A stretch of DNA of 64,000 bases from Treponema sp. (GCA_017935745.1 JAGBGX010000009.1:62001-126000); one strand, 5' to 3'; numbered from the stretch's first letter, positions 23,444 through 32,798 are shown. Made by a program: numbers and translations. Notes: generated by a model from the sequence alone, not told the origin.

Positions 23444-26155
23444 TTAAAACACAATTTCGCCGATATCAAATGTCTGCTTGACATCGTTCAGCTGCAAAGT
23501 AAGCACTTGGCGCGTCTGCTCCGGCCGTCCGAAATTAGTATATACTTCCGCCTGAACAGTCACCGGCTGCAAAAGCTTCTGCTGATGATTTCCGAAGTAA
23601 TTCGCCTGAATTTTGTATGAGCCGCCGGGCGCCGATTTCAGCGCAAATTCTTCAGGACCGTAGCCCTGTGTAAAGTCCCGGGACATCCTTCCGCCTGCCC
23701 GTGTAAGCTTATGGCCGTAAAAGCATTTTTCACCGTCAGGATCAGTTACCCACAAGTCAATGTCACAGTCGTCCGTATTCCATGTCAGGACAATGCGGAT
23801 GTCAACATCAAAATTCTCAAGCAGCTTTTTGTCAAATGCACTTGTGTCAATTTTATTCGGCGACAAAGCAATGATTGCATTCAGGTCATTGAGCGCAGTC
23901 TGCTGAATTTCGCTGTAGCGGGAATCCCAGTTTCTGCTTGCAATATGCCAGAGCGAGTCAGCTGCTTTCTGCTGTTCGCCCGCCATGCTGTACGCGAGCG
24001 CAAGGTCACGGTAGAACTGCGGCACTTCGCTTCTGATTTTTGTAAGCTTTTCAAAAACACCGGCAGCAAGCTCATATTCTCCGCGCTCTGAAAGCTTATA
24101 ACCTAATGCGCGCAGGATATCGGAATTTTCAAGATTCAGTTCCGCAAGATTCGACAGAATCCGCAGCGACTCATCATTCAAATTTTCTTCGAGGAAATAA
24201 TCTGAAGCTTCAATATAAAATGCCGGAGAATTTTTAAAATCCTTTTTCAGCTCCAGATACGTTTCATACATTTTTTCTTTGGGAGCTTTTTTCAGGACTG
24301 AAAGATATTCCGCATTGGAGCTCCACGGCTGAAGTATTACTGCCGCGGACTGGCTGATGTGTCCGCCAGACAAAGCGGAACTGTCCGCCATAAGTTTTGC
24401 AGAGGCAAGCGGGCACGCATTCGCCGAATACATCTGCCGCTGAACAACAGCAGTTTCCGCCAGTTCCATTTCTTCTGCTGCCGAATCAGATTGCATAGCA
24501 TTCCGAACTTCCGCAGATCCGTGGAAGATTGTTATATCATCATATGAGGCTTCATTTTTTTCTGGCTTTGGTATATTTTTAAAGTCCTCGCTCGTTTTGT
24601 TCCACCATGATTTGTATTCTTTAAATTTTTGGTAGACAGCCTGCGGAATTCCGTCCTGAGCCTGCGCCTTGCTTCCGGGCTGCCGCGCAATGATTTTGTC
24701 ATATTCAGCCTTCAGCTCTTTTGGCGGCGTGATTCCGTAGCGCGCATAGTCGCCCGCTGTCTCAAGCACGAGCAGCGAAGTGTCCGGCGTTACAACTGTG
24801 AATTTCTTGGCAAGGGAAATAATTTGAGCTTTGTTTGCGCTGTAGCTTTCGCTTAAAGCTGCAATTTTCTTTTCAGCCCATAGCCGCGCCGCTGTTTCCG
24901 CCGGAACACAGGAGCCTCCGTCTGCCGCGCTCACAAAAAATGAAACAGTTTTTTCAGTCCTTTCATCATAGCCGAATTCAAGCGTAACAGTTCCGCTTTT
25001 CCTGTTTAAAATTCCTGCCACGCAAAACTGGCTGTCTGCCGCAGTTCCGGGCTGAGGCTCCAGCTGTGAAACTGACTTCGGATCAAATTCAGCTTTTAAA
25101 AGCCTGAGGCTCTGGTGCGTCATGCGGTCAAGCGCCTGTTCCACAGAAACAGACGAAAGGTTTATGCAGTCGCCGCACAGCCGCCGGAGCGCGCCAAAAT
25201 CTGCTGAGCTGCCGGAGCAGACAGCAACCGCGCGGTTCTGCCGGAATGCGCCGCTGCCAGAGTCCGGGACAGCTTCCGCGCCGAACGTATGAATTCCGTC
25301 TGAAAAAATCAGGATTCTGTCTGCCGTGTCTTTTGCCAGGCTGAGGCCTATGTTTGTTCCGCCGTCAAGCTGCTGCTTCCGCAAAAATGAAATTGCTTCG
25401 GCAGAATCTGAAAACGATTTTTTTTCGTGAATGCGGCTGCTGAATGTGGTGACAGAAATGTCCGGGGTTCCGCAGGTTTTTAGATAGCGTTCAAGCAGCT
25501 CGGTCTCTTTCTGAATGTCCCGGTTCTGCGCGGAAGAAGAAACATCAAAATAAACGGAAACTGTCTTCGGCGATGCCAGCGGTTTTCCAGACGGAATGCC
25601 GAGCTTCTTCAAATCAGGAACATAATAAAAATATGTTTCCTTGCCGATTGTCTGAGTGAACGGAGTTTCTTTTTTTGCTTCGGCAGAATCCGCAGGAAGC
25701 AGCTCCTGGTACGAAACCTGAATTTCGCGGAAGCCGTTTGCCGGAATCGGATAAATGCGCGCCTTGAAGTTGTTTCCGGCAGTCATTTCCAAAAGAGCAG
25801 GATCCACGGATTTCCGCACGACATCTTCAAAAACCTGCCGTCCTTTTTCTTTTTCGACCGCAACTCCCTGCCTGAGCGTTCCGTTTATATCCAGCGCAAA
25901 TCCAGTCACGCTTTCATGCTCGTTCAGCGGAAATTCAAATTCGCCTTCAAGAATACGCGCAGACGAATTTGTCAGAATCAGATTGACTGTAGTCTGCCGC
26001 ACATTTCCGACAATCTGAGATGTTTCGGAAACCTGGGCAAGCTTTATTACCGAAGAGTCACTGCTGTTCTTCATATTCATCTTGAAGAAACGTCCGCCGG
26101 CAAACAGCGGAACTGCCGGGAACGCCAGAATCAGCGCAGCTATTTTTTTTGTCAT
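23444..26155 (-). CDS. exported VIT / von Willebrand A / TPR / DUF2135 protein
   Basis: From the ATG at 26153-26155 (GAGG upstream), 903 residues: signal peptide MTKKIAALILAFPAVPLFAGG; a VIT domain (RQTTVNLILTNSSARILEGEFEFPL, GRQVFEDVVRKSVDPALLEMTAGNNFKARIYPIP); a vWA domain with a weak MIDAS (DRILIFSDG); a helical middle with TPR-like repeats (DILRALGYKLSERGEYELAAGVFEKL); and a C-terminal DUF2135-type domain (CDIDLWVTDPDGEKCFYGH). It is probably periplasmic or outer-membrane attached and engaged in protein interaction. It resembles inter-alpha-trypsin-inhibitor-like proteins of bacteria with the unusual DUF2135 ending. Confidence 0.8.
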   Translation of the reverse strand: MTKKIAALILAFPAVPLFAGGRFFKMNMKNSSDSSVIKLAQVSETSQIVGNVRQTTVNLILTNSSARILEGEFEFPLNEHESVTGFALDINGTLRQGVAVEKEKGRQVFEDVVRKSVDPALLEMTAGNNFKARIYPIPANGFREIQVSYQELLPADSAEAKKETPFTQTIGKETYFYYVPDLKKLGIPSGKPLASPKTVSVYFDVSSSAQNRDIQKETELLERYLKTCGTPDISVTTFSSRIHEKKSFSDSAEAISFLRKQQLDGGTNIGLSLAKDTADRILIFSDGIHTFGAEAVPDSGSGAFRQNRAVAVCSGSSADFGALRRLCGDCINLSSVSVEQALDRMTHQSLRLLKAEFDPKSVSQLEPQPGTAADSQFCVAGILNRKSGTVTLEFGYDERTEKTVSFFVSAADGGSCVPAETAARLWAEKKIAALSESYSANKAQIISLAKKFTVVTPDTSLLVLETAGDYARYGITPPKELKAEYDKIIARQPGSKAQAQDGIPQAVYQKFKEYKSWWNKTSEDFKNIPKPEKNEASYDDITIFHGSAEVRNAMQSDSAAEEMELAETAVVQRQMYSANACPLASAKLMADSSALSGGHISQSAAVILQPWSSNAEYLSVLKKAPKEKMYETYLELKKDFKNSPAFYIEASDYFLEENLNDESLRILSNLAELNLENSDILRALGYKLSERGEYELAAGVFEKLTKIRSEVPQFYRDLALAYSMAGEQQKAADSLWHIASRNWDSRYSEIQQTALNDLNAIIALSPNKIDTSAFDKKLLENFDVDIRIVLTWNTDDCDIDLWVTDPDGEKCFYGHKLTRAGGRMSRDFTQGYGPEEFALKSAPGGSYKIQANYFGNHQQKLLQPVTVQAEVYTNFGRPEQTRQVLTLQLNDVKQTFDIGEIVF

Positions 26156-26175
26156 GATACAGCCTCGTATACAGT

Positions 26176-26215
26176 TATGATTCGTGCGGAGAGTTTCATC
26201 CCTGCGGGGCTGCAA
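26176..26215. repeat. GTTTCAT repeat (family 3)
   Basis: TTATGATTCGTGCGGAG, then GTTTCAT, is shared with 31002-31028 upstream of the cupin gene. The rest differs. It is upstream of the VIT/vWA gene. Confidence 0.5.
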
Positions 26216-26328
26216 GCAGTACCCCGATGCTCCGCTGGAAACTTCGTTGCGAGCAGTGTCGCACAAAGTTATGATTTAAAAACAAAAAACGGTGCTGCTG
26301 GTTTCACTTTTTTATGCGCAGGATTTCT

Positions 26329-27108
26329 TCAGGGATTTTTCAGCACGTCCACGAGATGCGAGCCTGCTCCCAAAAGCTCCGGGCGGGCAGCATTCTGCAT
26401 CTGATACTGAATGAATTTCTGGAATGTTGCTTCGCTCATGGAATTCAGCTGCTTTCTGATAAAGTCTGCCGGGCCGTCTGGAGAAAATAGTTTCAGCCTT
26501 TTTATCCCGGCACAAGCGTTCAGCGCATCAATGTCTTCAAGCCGGACATAATCGTACAGTTCATCTTTTTCCGGCTGAACATGAAAATCAGCGGAAACCT
26601 TTCCGTCTGCCATCAGAGCGCAGATTCTGTCTTCAGCGAAACAGTAGGAAATGATGCTGTAATCGTTTAAAAGATATGCCGCCATGATGATTCCGCCCTT
26701 TTTTGTAATCCGCATGGCTTCTTTGAGCGCAGCAGTTTTTTCTTTGGCAGCATGCAAGTGGTACAGCGGCCCGAACAGAAGCGTCATGTCAAACTGATTG
26801 TCCGGCAGAAAATGAAGGTCAAGTGCGTTTCCCGGCCAGCATTTTACGTGCTCATGCTGCGCTTCAATTATTTTCAGGTTCCGCGGCACAAGCTCCACAG
26901 CAGTCACATCGTATCCCTCCCGTGCAAGCGCGACAGAATACCGCCCGGTTCCGGCTCCTATGTCCGCAATCCTGCACTGGTTTTTCTGCTCCTGAGGAAG
27001 GTATTCATGAATGAACTTCATGGAGACGGCAAATTCCACTGTTCCGTGACGGGTGGAAAGCCGGTTTTCCTCCTTGTGCCTACTGTAGTGAAGTTCCAGC
27101 GGTGTCAT
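26329..27108 (-). CDS. SAM-dependent methyltransferase
   Basis: A 259-residue class I methyltransferase: motif I IADIGAGTGRYSVAL, motif II VTAVELVPRNL, motif IV FDMTLLFGPLYHL and motif VI-like KKGGIIMAAYL. Substrate unknown. Its start overlaps the 3' end of lgt by 29 bp, so it is translated from the same transcript. Confidence 0.8.
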   Translation of the reverse strand: MTPLELHYSRHKEENRLSTRHGTVEFAVSMKFIHEYLPQEQKNQCRIADIGAGTGRYSVALAREGYDVTAVELVPRNLKIIEAQHEHVKCWPGNALDLHFLPDNQFDMTLLFGPLYHLHAAKEKTAALKEAMRITKKGGIIMAAYLLNDYSIISYCFAEDRICALMADGKVSADFHVQPEKDELYDYVRLEDIDALNACAGIKRLKLFSPDGPADFIRKQLNSMSEATFQKFIQYQMQNAARPELLGAGSHLVDVLKNP

Positions 27109-28084
27109 TTCGCTTTCTGTTCAGGACGGCAAGAACTGCGGTCAGGGAAATTCCTCCTGCAATCATAAGGAAGCATAAAATTTGTCCCGTGCTGATGTTC
27201 AGCAGCGAAGAATTGGTGTAAATGGCGGCGCTTGTGTCCTTTGCAATCCGGTAGCCGATGTCTGCGTCCGGCTCGCGGAAATATTCAATAAAGAAACGTA
27301 CGATTCCGTAGCCTGTTGTATAGCAGCCTGCGAGGAATCCGTCAAACGGCTTTTTCTTGCGGAGGCTCCATAAAACAGCAAACAGAAAAATGCCTTCAAA
27401 CAGCGATTCATACAGCTGGCTGGGATGGCGCGGCAAATTCACAAGCTTTGAGCCGTCAAGGGAAATTCCAGCCGATGACGCGAATTCCTGAACCCATTCA
27501 AGGCTTGCAGAAAAGCGCTCTGCCCGCGGAAATATCACGCCCCACGGAACAGTGGTAATGCGTCCGTACAGCTCGCCGTTCAAAAAATTGCCGATTCTTC
27601 CGAACGTGTAGCCCAGCGGAATTGCCACACACAGAGCGTCCGCCCATTTAAAGAACGGCTTTTTGTGCAGGCGGCACCACAAAATCATTCCCGCCAGTCC
27701 GCCGATAAATCCGCCGTGATATGACATTCCTGCAAGCCCTGTGAACCGCTTTGTGACAGTGTCGAACGGCCAGAAAATGAGCCACGGCTTTTTCCAGTAC
27801 AAGCCGGAAGTATCATAGACAAGCGTTGAAAAAATCCGCGCGCCGATAAGCAAAAAAACAATGCCGCAGGCAAGAAAGCTGAATATATCGTCATCTGAAG
27901 CTTTTTTTTCCGGGGTGTCAAGCATTCCTTCCCGCCGTTCTCTGCGCAAAACTCCATACGCAGTTGCAAACGCAAAAATGTACATGAGCCCGTACCAGCG
28001 CAAAAGGCTCAGAAACGGAATGCCGGGAAAAATTTCAGGGTGAATCCATGACGGATAGTTAATATATAGAAGACAGCTTGCCAT
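27080..28084 (-). CDS. lgt: prolipoprotein diacylglyceryl transferase
   Basis: A 334-residue membrane protein with the Lgt signature GRIGNFLNGELYGR, the HGGFIGGLAG block and the HPSQLYE motif, plus about seven membrane helices. It moves diacylglycerol from phosphatidylglycerol onto the lipobox cysteine, the first step of lipoprotein maturation in the inner membrane, and so serves the many lipoproteins here. It starts 3 bp after the MinD-like gene. Confidence 0.92.
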   Translation of the reverse strand: MASCLLYINYPSWIHPEIFPGIPFLSLLRWYGLMYIFAFATAYGVLRRERREGMLDTPEKKASDDDIFSFLACGIVFLLIGARIFSTLVYDTSGLYWKKPWLIFWPFDTVTKRFTGLAGMSYHGGFIGGLAGMILWCRLHKKPFFKWADALCVAIPLGYTFGRIGNFLNGELYGRITTVPWGVIFPRAERFSASLEWVQEFASSAGISLDGSKLVNLPRHPSQLYESLFEGIFLFAVLWSLRKKKPFDGFLAGCYTTGYGIVRFFIEYFREPDADIGYRIAKDTSAAIYTNSSLLNISTGQILCFLMIAGGISLTAVLAVLNRKRNDTAGTSLQ

Positions 28085-28087
28085 CTC

Positions 28088-29239
28088 TTACACCTTAAAG
28101 CCCTGAGCCGCGGCATCAAGAAGCTTTTTCTTGAGCAGAATATTTTCATTCTTGAGGCTTGTTATTTCATACTGCTGCTGACGTAATGTTTCGGCAAGCT
28201 CTCCCGGAGTCAAGGCGCCCGTTCCTGCAAGCTCTTCAATATATGCCATCTTCTGGCTGAAGTCGTCATTTGCTTCATCTGAAGCGATTTCAAACGAACT
28301 GTCCGAAGCCTGTGTCATGTCATATCCGTCGTCAAATTTAAGCGTCTCGGACTGAATGATTTTTTCTGCGATGCGGAAAACTGCCTGGCCGACGATTGAC
28401 TGAGGCTTGTAGACAATGACAGGAAGCCGCGAAGCAAGCGCCTTGTCCTGGAGCGTGTCGCGGTATACAACTCCCAGATGCTCAAGATCCAGCCCGAGAT
28501 ACTGCTGGCAGGAACGGCGGATTCTTTGGGCGCGGTCGGCATCCTTGGGATCATCTATCATATTTAAGACAAGCCGCGGATGAAATTCCTTTATCCTTTT
28601 CTTTAAAAGCTCTGTAGACGCAGGATCTTCTTTTTCAAGAATTTCAATCAGCTTGGGAATATACAGGCGCTGAAGCTGTGCCGAATCCTTTTTCAGCGAC
28701 TCAAGGTAGCTGTAAGCCTTCGTTCCTTTTTTAAACGTGTTGTACATCATGCGGAACATTACATTTTTAAGGAACAGATAGCCGTTCAAGGTGGCGGTGA
28801 CGGTCGGAGCTGTAACAACAATTCCCTGCGGAGAAAGCAAAAACATGTCAAGAATTGTCAGATGCGTTCCCGCGCCCAGATCCAGAATCAGGTAGTCAAA
28901 TTCCGGCTCCATCCTGGTGAAATTTTTTATCAGATCGTTTTTCTGGCTGACTTTCAGCGAAGTAAGCCCCGGAATTTCAGAGTCGCCTGCAATAAACGAA
29001 ACATTCTTATAGTCAGTGGAAGAAATAATGTCTTCAAATTTCGATTCGCCTGACAGAAACGTTCCTATTCCTGTCTTGGAATTCGGCTGTCCTATGACAA
29101 GGTGAAGATTGGAAGCGCCCAAATCCAAGTCGATGAGAAGCACTTTTTTTTCTGCTTGGCCCAGGGCAACTGCCAGATTCGCGCTTAAGAGGCTTTTTCC
29201 AACGCCGCCTTTGCCGCTCGCTATGGGAATTATCTGCAT
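28088..29239 (-). CDS. MinD/FlhG-like P-loop ATPase
   Basis: A 383-residue ParA/MinD-superfamily ATPase: deviant Walker A SGKGGVGKS at the N-terminus, switch I LLIDLDLGASNLHLV and Walker B DYLILDLGAGTHL. A C-terminal extension ends in a coiled coil (TLRQQQYEITSLKNENILLKKKLLDAA). Spirochaete relatives (FlhG/YlxH) help set flagellar number. Whether this one acts there or elsewhere cannot be told. It is the first gene of the operon with lgt and the methyltransferase. Confidence 0.8.
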   Translation of the reverse strand: MQIIPIASGKGGVGKSLLSANLAVALGQAEKKVLLIDLDLGASNLHLVIGQPNSKTGIGTFLSGESKFEDIISSTDYKNVSFIAGDSEIPGLTSLKVSQKNDLIKNFTRMEPEFDYLILDLGAGTHLTILDMFLLSPQGIVVTAPTVTATLNGYLFLKNVMFRMMYNTFKKGTKAYSYLESLKKDSAQLQRLYIPKLIEILEKEDPASTELLKKRIKEFHPRLVLNMIDDPKDADRAQRIRRSCQQYLGLDLEHLGVVYRDTLQDKALASRLPVIVYKPQSIVGQAVFRIAEKIIQSETLKFDDGYDMTQASDSSFEIASDEANDDFSQKMAYIEELAGTGALTPGELAETLRQQQYEITSLKNENILLKKKLLDAAAQGFKV

Positions 29240-29398
29240 GCATACAGTGTATCATACTATTCGGAATTTTGAAATAGCATAGACGCGGCTGTATTTCAGT
29301 AAAATCATCTGGAAAAGCCTGCCTGTTTTGCATAAGAACATTTACTTATGCGGATATCCGTGCTATACTATACGCATATTTCTAGCTGAAAAAAAATT

Positions 29399-29406
29399 GG
29401 GGGGGG
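29399..29406 (+). repeat. G8 tract in ribosome-site position
   Basis: Eight G end 8 bp before the ATG at 29415, in the place of the Shine-Dalgarno sequence. Length variation would change spacing or strength of translation. Confidence 0.7.
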
Positions 29407-29414
29407 ATGCACTT

Positions 29415-29756
29415 ATGCCGATGATTACTTCAAGAACAACAGTAAAATTGCCGCAGGAAAAGCGTGATGTGCTGAAGGCGGCGCTCGGCAAGGCGGTTTC
29501 GATTCTGGGCAAACCTGAAAGCTATCTTATGCTCGGATTTGAAGATTGCTACGACCTGTACTTCGGCGGGCGCAAGCTTGAAAAGGGCGCGTTTGTCTCC
29601 GTAGAGCTGTTCGGCGGCGAAAACCCGGATGCATGCGCCAAGATGACAGCTGAAATTTGCTCGATCTTTACCCGGGAGCTTGGAATTCCCGCGGACGCAA
29701 TCTACATCACCTACGCCGGCTACAAAAACTGGGGCTGGAACGGAAGCAACTTCTAG
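29415..29756 (+). CDS. MIF-family (tautomerase-like) protein
   Basis: A 113-residue protein of the macrophage migration inhibitory factor/tautomerase superfamily: MPMITSRTTVKL with the catalytic N-terminal proline after Met removal, AALGKAVSILGKPESYLMLGF and the C-terminal YITYAGYKNWGWNGSNF. In eukaryotes such proteins are cytokines with keto-enol tautomerase activity; bacterial ones may be enzymes or host mimics. The start at 29415 is required for Pro-1. A longer frame from 29328 is an artefact running through the G8 tract. Confidence 0.85.
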   Translation: MPMITSRTTVKLPQEKRDVLKAALGKAVSILGKPESYLMLGFEDCYDLYFGGRKLEKGAFVSVELFGGENPDACAKMTAEICSIFTRELGIPADAIYITYAGYKNWGWNGSNF

Positions 29757-29925
29757 CGGATTATTTCATCCCGTTCATCACCGACATGCAGGAAAACATT
29801 GACTTGCCCATGGAACTGTGCGGAGCAGACAGCAGTATTATATGAAGGTCTGTATTGTAGGAATGGCTGAACAAATGATACGGTTGAGCGGAAAAGCATT
29901 TTGAATTCGGTCAGGAGATACTAAA

Positions 29926-30819
29926 ATGGCAATACCATCGCAAACGGAGATGTATAAATTTGTTCTCGAAACAGTAGCAGAATATCCGCAGTTTTCCAGA
30001 CGGCAGGCGAAAGATGCAGTGTGCCAAAAACTAAATCTTTCCGCAGAAGAGCGGAGCCAGAAAACAAGCAGCGAAGTGCCGATATATGAGAGCCGCACCG
30101 GGTGGGCAGTCTCATGGCTGTGCGATGCCGGATACATTGCCAGAGTAGGCAGGGGAATGTATGTCATTACCGAAGGTGGCAAACAAATCTTGCGGGAGCA
30201 TTTAAATACCAGTGAATTTGCAAAGAGAGTTCATGCAGGAAGAAACAATCAAGCCCAAAAAGAAAGCGGGCAAAGTGCTGAACAAGAAGATACAATAAGC
30301 GACACCAGTCCGATGGAGCGACTGGACGTTATAGTGAACGAAATGCATAGCCAGTTGTCAAATGAAATTATGAACGCGATACTGTCTGTCGAAGGCCGGG
30401 CGGGAGATTCTTTTTTTGAACGGATTGTAACTGATTTGCTGGAAAAAATGGGATATGGAAAAGGCTCGGTAACATCTGCTTCAAATGACGGAGGAATAGA
30501 CGGCATTATAAAGACAGATCCGTTGGGATTCAATCCAATTCTGATTCAGGCAAAACGGTATGCGGCAGACCATTGTGTGGGACGGCCAGAAATACAGGGT
30601 TTTGCAGGGGCGCTGGGAGCTGTTTCAAGGGGCGCGTTCATTACCACTTCTTATTTTTCTCAAGCTGCAATAGAGTTTGCAAAAAACTATCCCCATTCAG
30701 ATATAGTTCTCATTGATGGAAAAAAGCTGACGGAGCTGATGATTCAGTACAATTTGGGTGTGTCTGTTGAGCGGGACATCTATATAAAACGCATCGACAG
30801 CGATTATTTTGAGCAGTAG
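29926..30819 (+). CDS. Mrr-like restriction endonuclease
   Basis: A 297-residue protein with an Mrr_N winged-helix domain (residues 1-100; FSRRQAKDAVCQKLNL, GWAVSWLCDAGYIARVGRGMYVITEGG) and an Mrr catalytic domain (GDSFFERIVTDLLEKMGYG, then NDGGIDGII and ILIQAKRY; the D and QxK of the PD-(D/E)xK nuclease). Mrr proteins cut DNA modified by foreign methylases. Its place beside two methylase-based systems is notable because Mrr can conflict with new methylases. Ends at the promoter of the cupin gene. Confidence 0.85.
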   Translation: MAIPSQTEMYKFVLETVAEYPQFSRRQAKDAVCQKLNLSAEERSQKTSSEVPIYESRTGWAVSWLCDAGYIARVGRGMYVITEGGKQILREHLNTSEFAKRVHAGRNNQAQKESGQSAEQEDTISDTSPMERLDVIVNEMHSQLSNEIMNAILSVEGRAGDSFFERIVTDLLEKMGYGKGSVTSASNDGGIDGIIKTDPLGFNPILIQAKRYAADHCVGRPEIQGFAGALGAVSRGAFITTSYFSQAAIEFAKNYPHSDIVLIDGKKLTELMIQYNLGVSVERDIYIKRIDSDYFEQ

Positions 30820-30837
30820 TATGTTTTTCATACCTTT

Positions 30838-30896
30838 CACGCATACTTTCCAATAAAAAAGAAGTATTAGACATACCGCCCGGCGCGGCGTATACT
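30838..30896 (+). promoter_or_regulatory. shared redox-regulon promoter, copy A (cupin)
   Basis: CACGCATACTTTCC, AATAAAAAAG, AAGTATT, then TAGACA (30868-30873), 17 bp, TATACT (30891-30896). The AT-rich block upstream of the -35, with ATACTT...AAGTAT arms, recurs at 43159-43218 and 51428-51486 with the same 17-bp spacer. It drives the cupin gene, leaving a leader of about 230 nt. Confidence 0.7.
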
Positions 30897-31018
30897 TTCC
30901 TCAGAATTGCACAACGGAAAAACGTCAGTTTTCGGGTGCAGTTCCGTCCGCGCAGACGGGCACGCTGAGGCAGTTCGCGTCGCGAACTTTACAATTTTAT
31001 TGGATTGATTCGTGCGGA

Positions 31019-31118
31019 GGGTTTCATACCACGATGCTTGCGTCGCAATGAAAGGTATGAAACCCGACTGCGATACCTTATGAGAACAACAACCTCGATG
31101 CTTGCATCGAGGTTGTTG
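31019..31118 (+). repeat. two inverted repeats in the cupin leader (family 3)
   Basis: GGGTTTCATACC/GGTATGAAACCC (31019-31065, 12-bp arms) and a 15-bp perfect stem CAACAACCTCGATGC/GCATCGAGGTTGTTG (31087-31118). The second ends 4 bp before the GGAG ribosome site. Both hold a GATGCTTGC core. Confidence 0.7.
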
Positions 31119-31133
31119 ATTGGAGAAAACAAA

Positions 31134-31685
31134 ATGAAACGCATTCTGATTGGCGCGCTGATTCTGGCGGTCGCCGCAACATCACTGGCAGCAAAACCAA
31201 AACGCGCCGCACAGGCAAAGGAGGCACAAATGAAACAAACGGAAGGAAAAATCGCGGACAAAGCGGAATTCGATGCCGCAAACACTTTCGGGCAGGGGCA
31301 GCCGAACACCGCCTACGCGCAGTACTTCATCGGGAACTCGTTCCTCAATCCGCTCAAAATCGGCGGCGGCGAAAGCCCGGTCAGCATCGCAAACGTAACA
31401 TTCGAGCCGGGCTGCCGCAACAACTGGCACGTCCACCACGCGACAAAAGGCGGCGGACAAGTCATCATCTGCACGGCGGGCAGCGGCTGGTACCAACTTG
31501 AAGGTCAGCCGGCGGTGAGCATGAAGGCGGGCGACATCGCGTACTTCCCGGCAGGCGTCAAGCACTGGCACGGCGCGGCGGCGGACTCGTGGTTCAGCCA
31601 CCTTGCGTTCGAGCTTCCCGGCGAGAACACCTCGAACGAATGGCTCGAGCCGGTAACCGACGACGTGTACTCAAAGCTCAAGTAG
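31134..31685 (+). CDS. exported cupin-domain protein
   Basis: From the ATG at 31134 (GGAG upstream), 183 residues: signal-like MKRILIGALILAVAATSLAA, a charged linker, then a cupin barrel with NWHVHHATKGGGQ (metal-binding HxH and Gln), GSGWYQLEG, GDIAYFPAGVKHWHG (second His motif). It is probably a periplasmic metal-dependent enzyme. This set of cupin, flavodoxin, cyclophilin-like and aldo/keto reductase genes recurs in gut bacteria. It shares its promoter type with the flavodoxin and DUF362 genes. Confidence 0.8.
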   Translation: MKRILIGALILAVAATSLAAKPKRAAQAKEAQMKQTEGKIADKAEFDAANTFGQGQPNTAYAQYFIGNSFLNPLKIGGGESPVSIANVTFEPGCRNNWHVHHATKGGGQVIICTAGSGWYQLEGQPAVSMKAGDIAYFPAGVKHWHGAAADSWFSHLAFELPGENTSNEWLEPVTDDVYSKLK

Positions 31686-31702
31686 AGCATTCGGGCGTTC
31701 GG

Positions 31703-31748
31703 CGCAAATCTTCGATTTGCTTATCGAGTTTTTCTACGAAAAACTCGC
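31703..31748. repeat. double-hairpin repeat (family 2), reverse orientation
   Basis: GCAAATC-TTC-GATTTGC then TTATC then GAGTTTTT-CTACG-AAAAACTC. On the minus strand it matches the 3604-3647 copy in the first stem and loop (CGTAG), but its second stem has different bases that still pair. Confidence 0.7.
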
Positions 31749-31938
31749 GGCGTGAATTACACAAAAATACACTTCGCGCATCTCCAATCCTTGCGCGTTT
31801 TTCGGAGAAATGAATGCAGACGTTTGACAAACGACAACCCAACGCAAATATCGGAGTGTGAATTCTCCGCACGAATAAAATCCTTTTCACTTTTACTTTT
31901 TTTTAATATAATGGGGAGATGTATATTCTTGGAGCGAA

Positions 31939-32796
31939 ATGAAACCCTTAATAAAGTATCGCGGCGGAAAATCGAGAGAAATTCCGAATATCGAAAAGTA
32001 TATTCCTCAATTTAACGGCAGATATATTGAGCCTTTTTTGGGAGGCGGCGCTCTCTATTTTTATTTAGAACCGCAAAAAGCAATAATCAGCGATATAAAT
32101 TCCAAGCTCATTGACTTTTATAACGGCGTAAAAAATGATTATCCGAATCTGCGCAGAGAATTGACGGAAATTGAAAAAATGTATGAAGTCAACCGTGTGC
32201 TTTTTGATTCAGCAAAAAAAATGCATCCCGCAGAACGCGTAGAAGATAAAAATGAAGCGCTTTATTATTCAATTCGAGATATGTACAACGGGTTGAAAGA
32301 AAAAACGTATTCAGATGCTTTACTCTATTTTTTCATCAATAAAACAGCCTATTCGGGAATGATACGCTACAATTCAAAAGGGGAATTTAATGTACCGTTC
32401 GGCAGGTATCAACATTTAAATACGACGCTGGTTTCGCAAGAACATTCGGCGCTGTTATCGAATTCACAAATCTACAATAAAGATTACAAAGATATTTTTG
32501 ATATGACAAAAAACGATGACTTCATGTTCCTTGACCCGCCCTATGACTGCGTTTTTTCTGATTACGGCAACAGGGAATATAAAGACGGATTTAGCGATGA
32601 TTCCCACAGAAAACTTGCCGCGGACTTCAGGAATCTTGGCTGCAAAACGCTGATGGTAATCGGAAAAACAAAACTGACAGAAGAACTGTACGGAAATATG
32701 ATAATCGGAGAATATCCAAAAAAATATGCGGTAAACATCCGCAATCGTTTTCAGGCGGCGGCACATCATATTCTCGTTGCAAATTACAAGGAATAG
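31939..32796 (+). CDS. Dam-like adenine-N6 DNA methyltransferase (AlwI-type partner)
   Basis: A 285-residue D12-class N6-adenine methylase: N-terminal KYRGGKSREIPNIEKYIP, motif I YIEPFLGGGALYFYL, motif IV FLDPPYDCVF. By analogy with the AlwI system (recognition GGATC) it would protect host DNA against the endonuclease that starts 2 bp downstream. A TATAAT lies 24 bp upstream of GGAGCG. Low GC and codon use suggest transfer. No controller gene is present. Confidence 0.85.
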   Translation: MKPLIKYRGGKSREIPNIEKYIPQFNGRYIEPFLGGGALYFYLEPQKAIISDINSKLIDFYNGVKNDYPNLRRELTEIEKMYEVNRVLFDSAKKMHPAERVEDKNEALYYSIRDMYNGLKEKTYSDALLYFFINKTAYSGMIRYNSKGEFNVPFGRYQHLNTTLVSQEHSALLSNSQIYNKDYKDIFDMTKNDDFMFLDPPYDCVFSDYGNREYKDGFSDDSHRKLAADFRNLGCKTLMVIGKTKLTEELYGNMIIGEYPKKYAVNIRNRFQAAAHHILVANYKE

Positions 32797-32798
32797 GA

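Noticed and set aside
29757..29850. Frame after the MIF gene (DYFIPFITDMQENIDLPMEL)
   Set aside because: Protein-like but short, without start or family; could be a gene remnant but not supportable.
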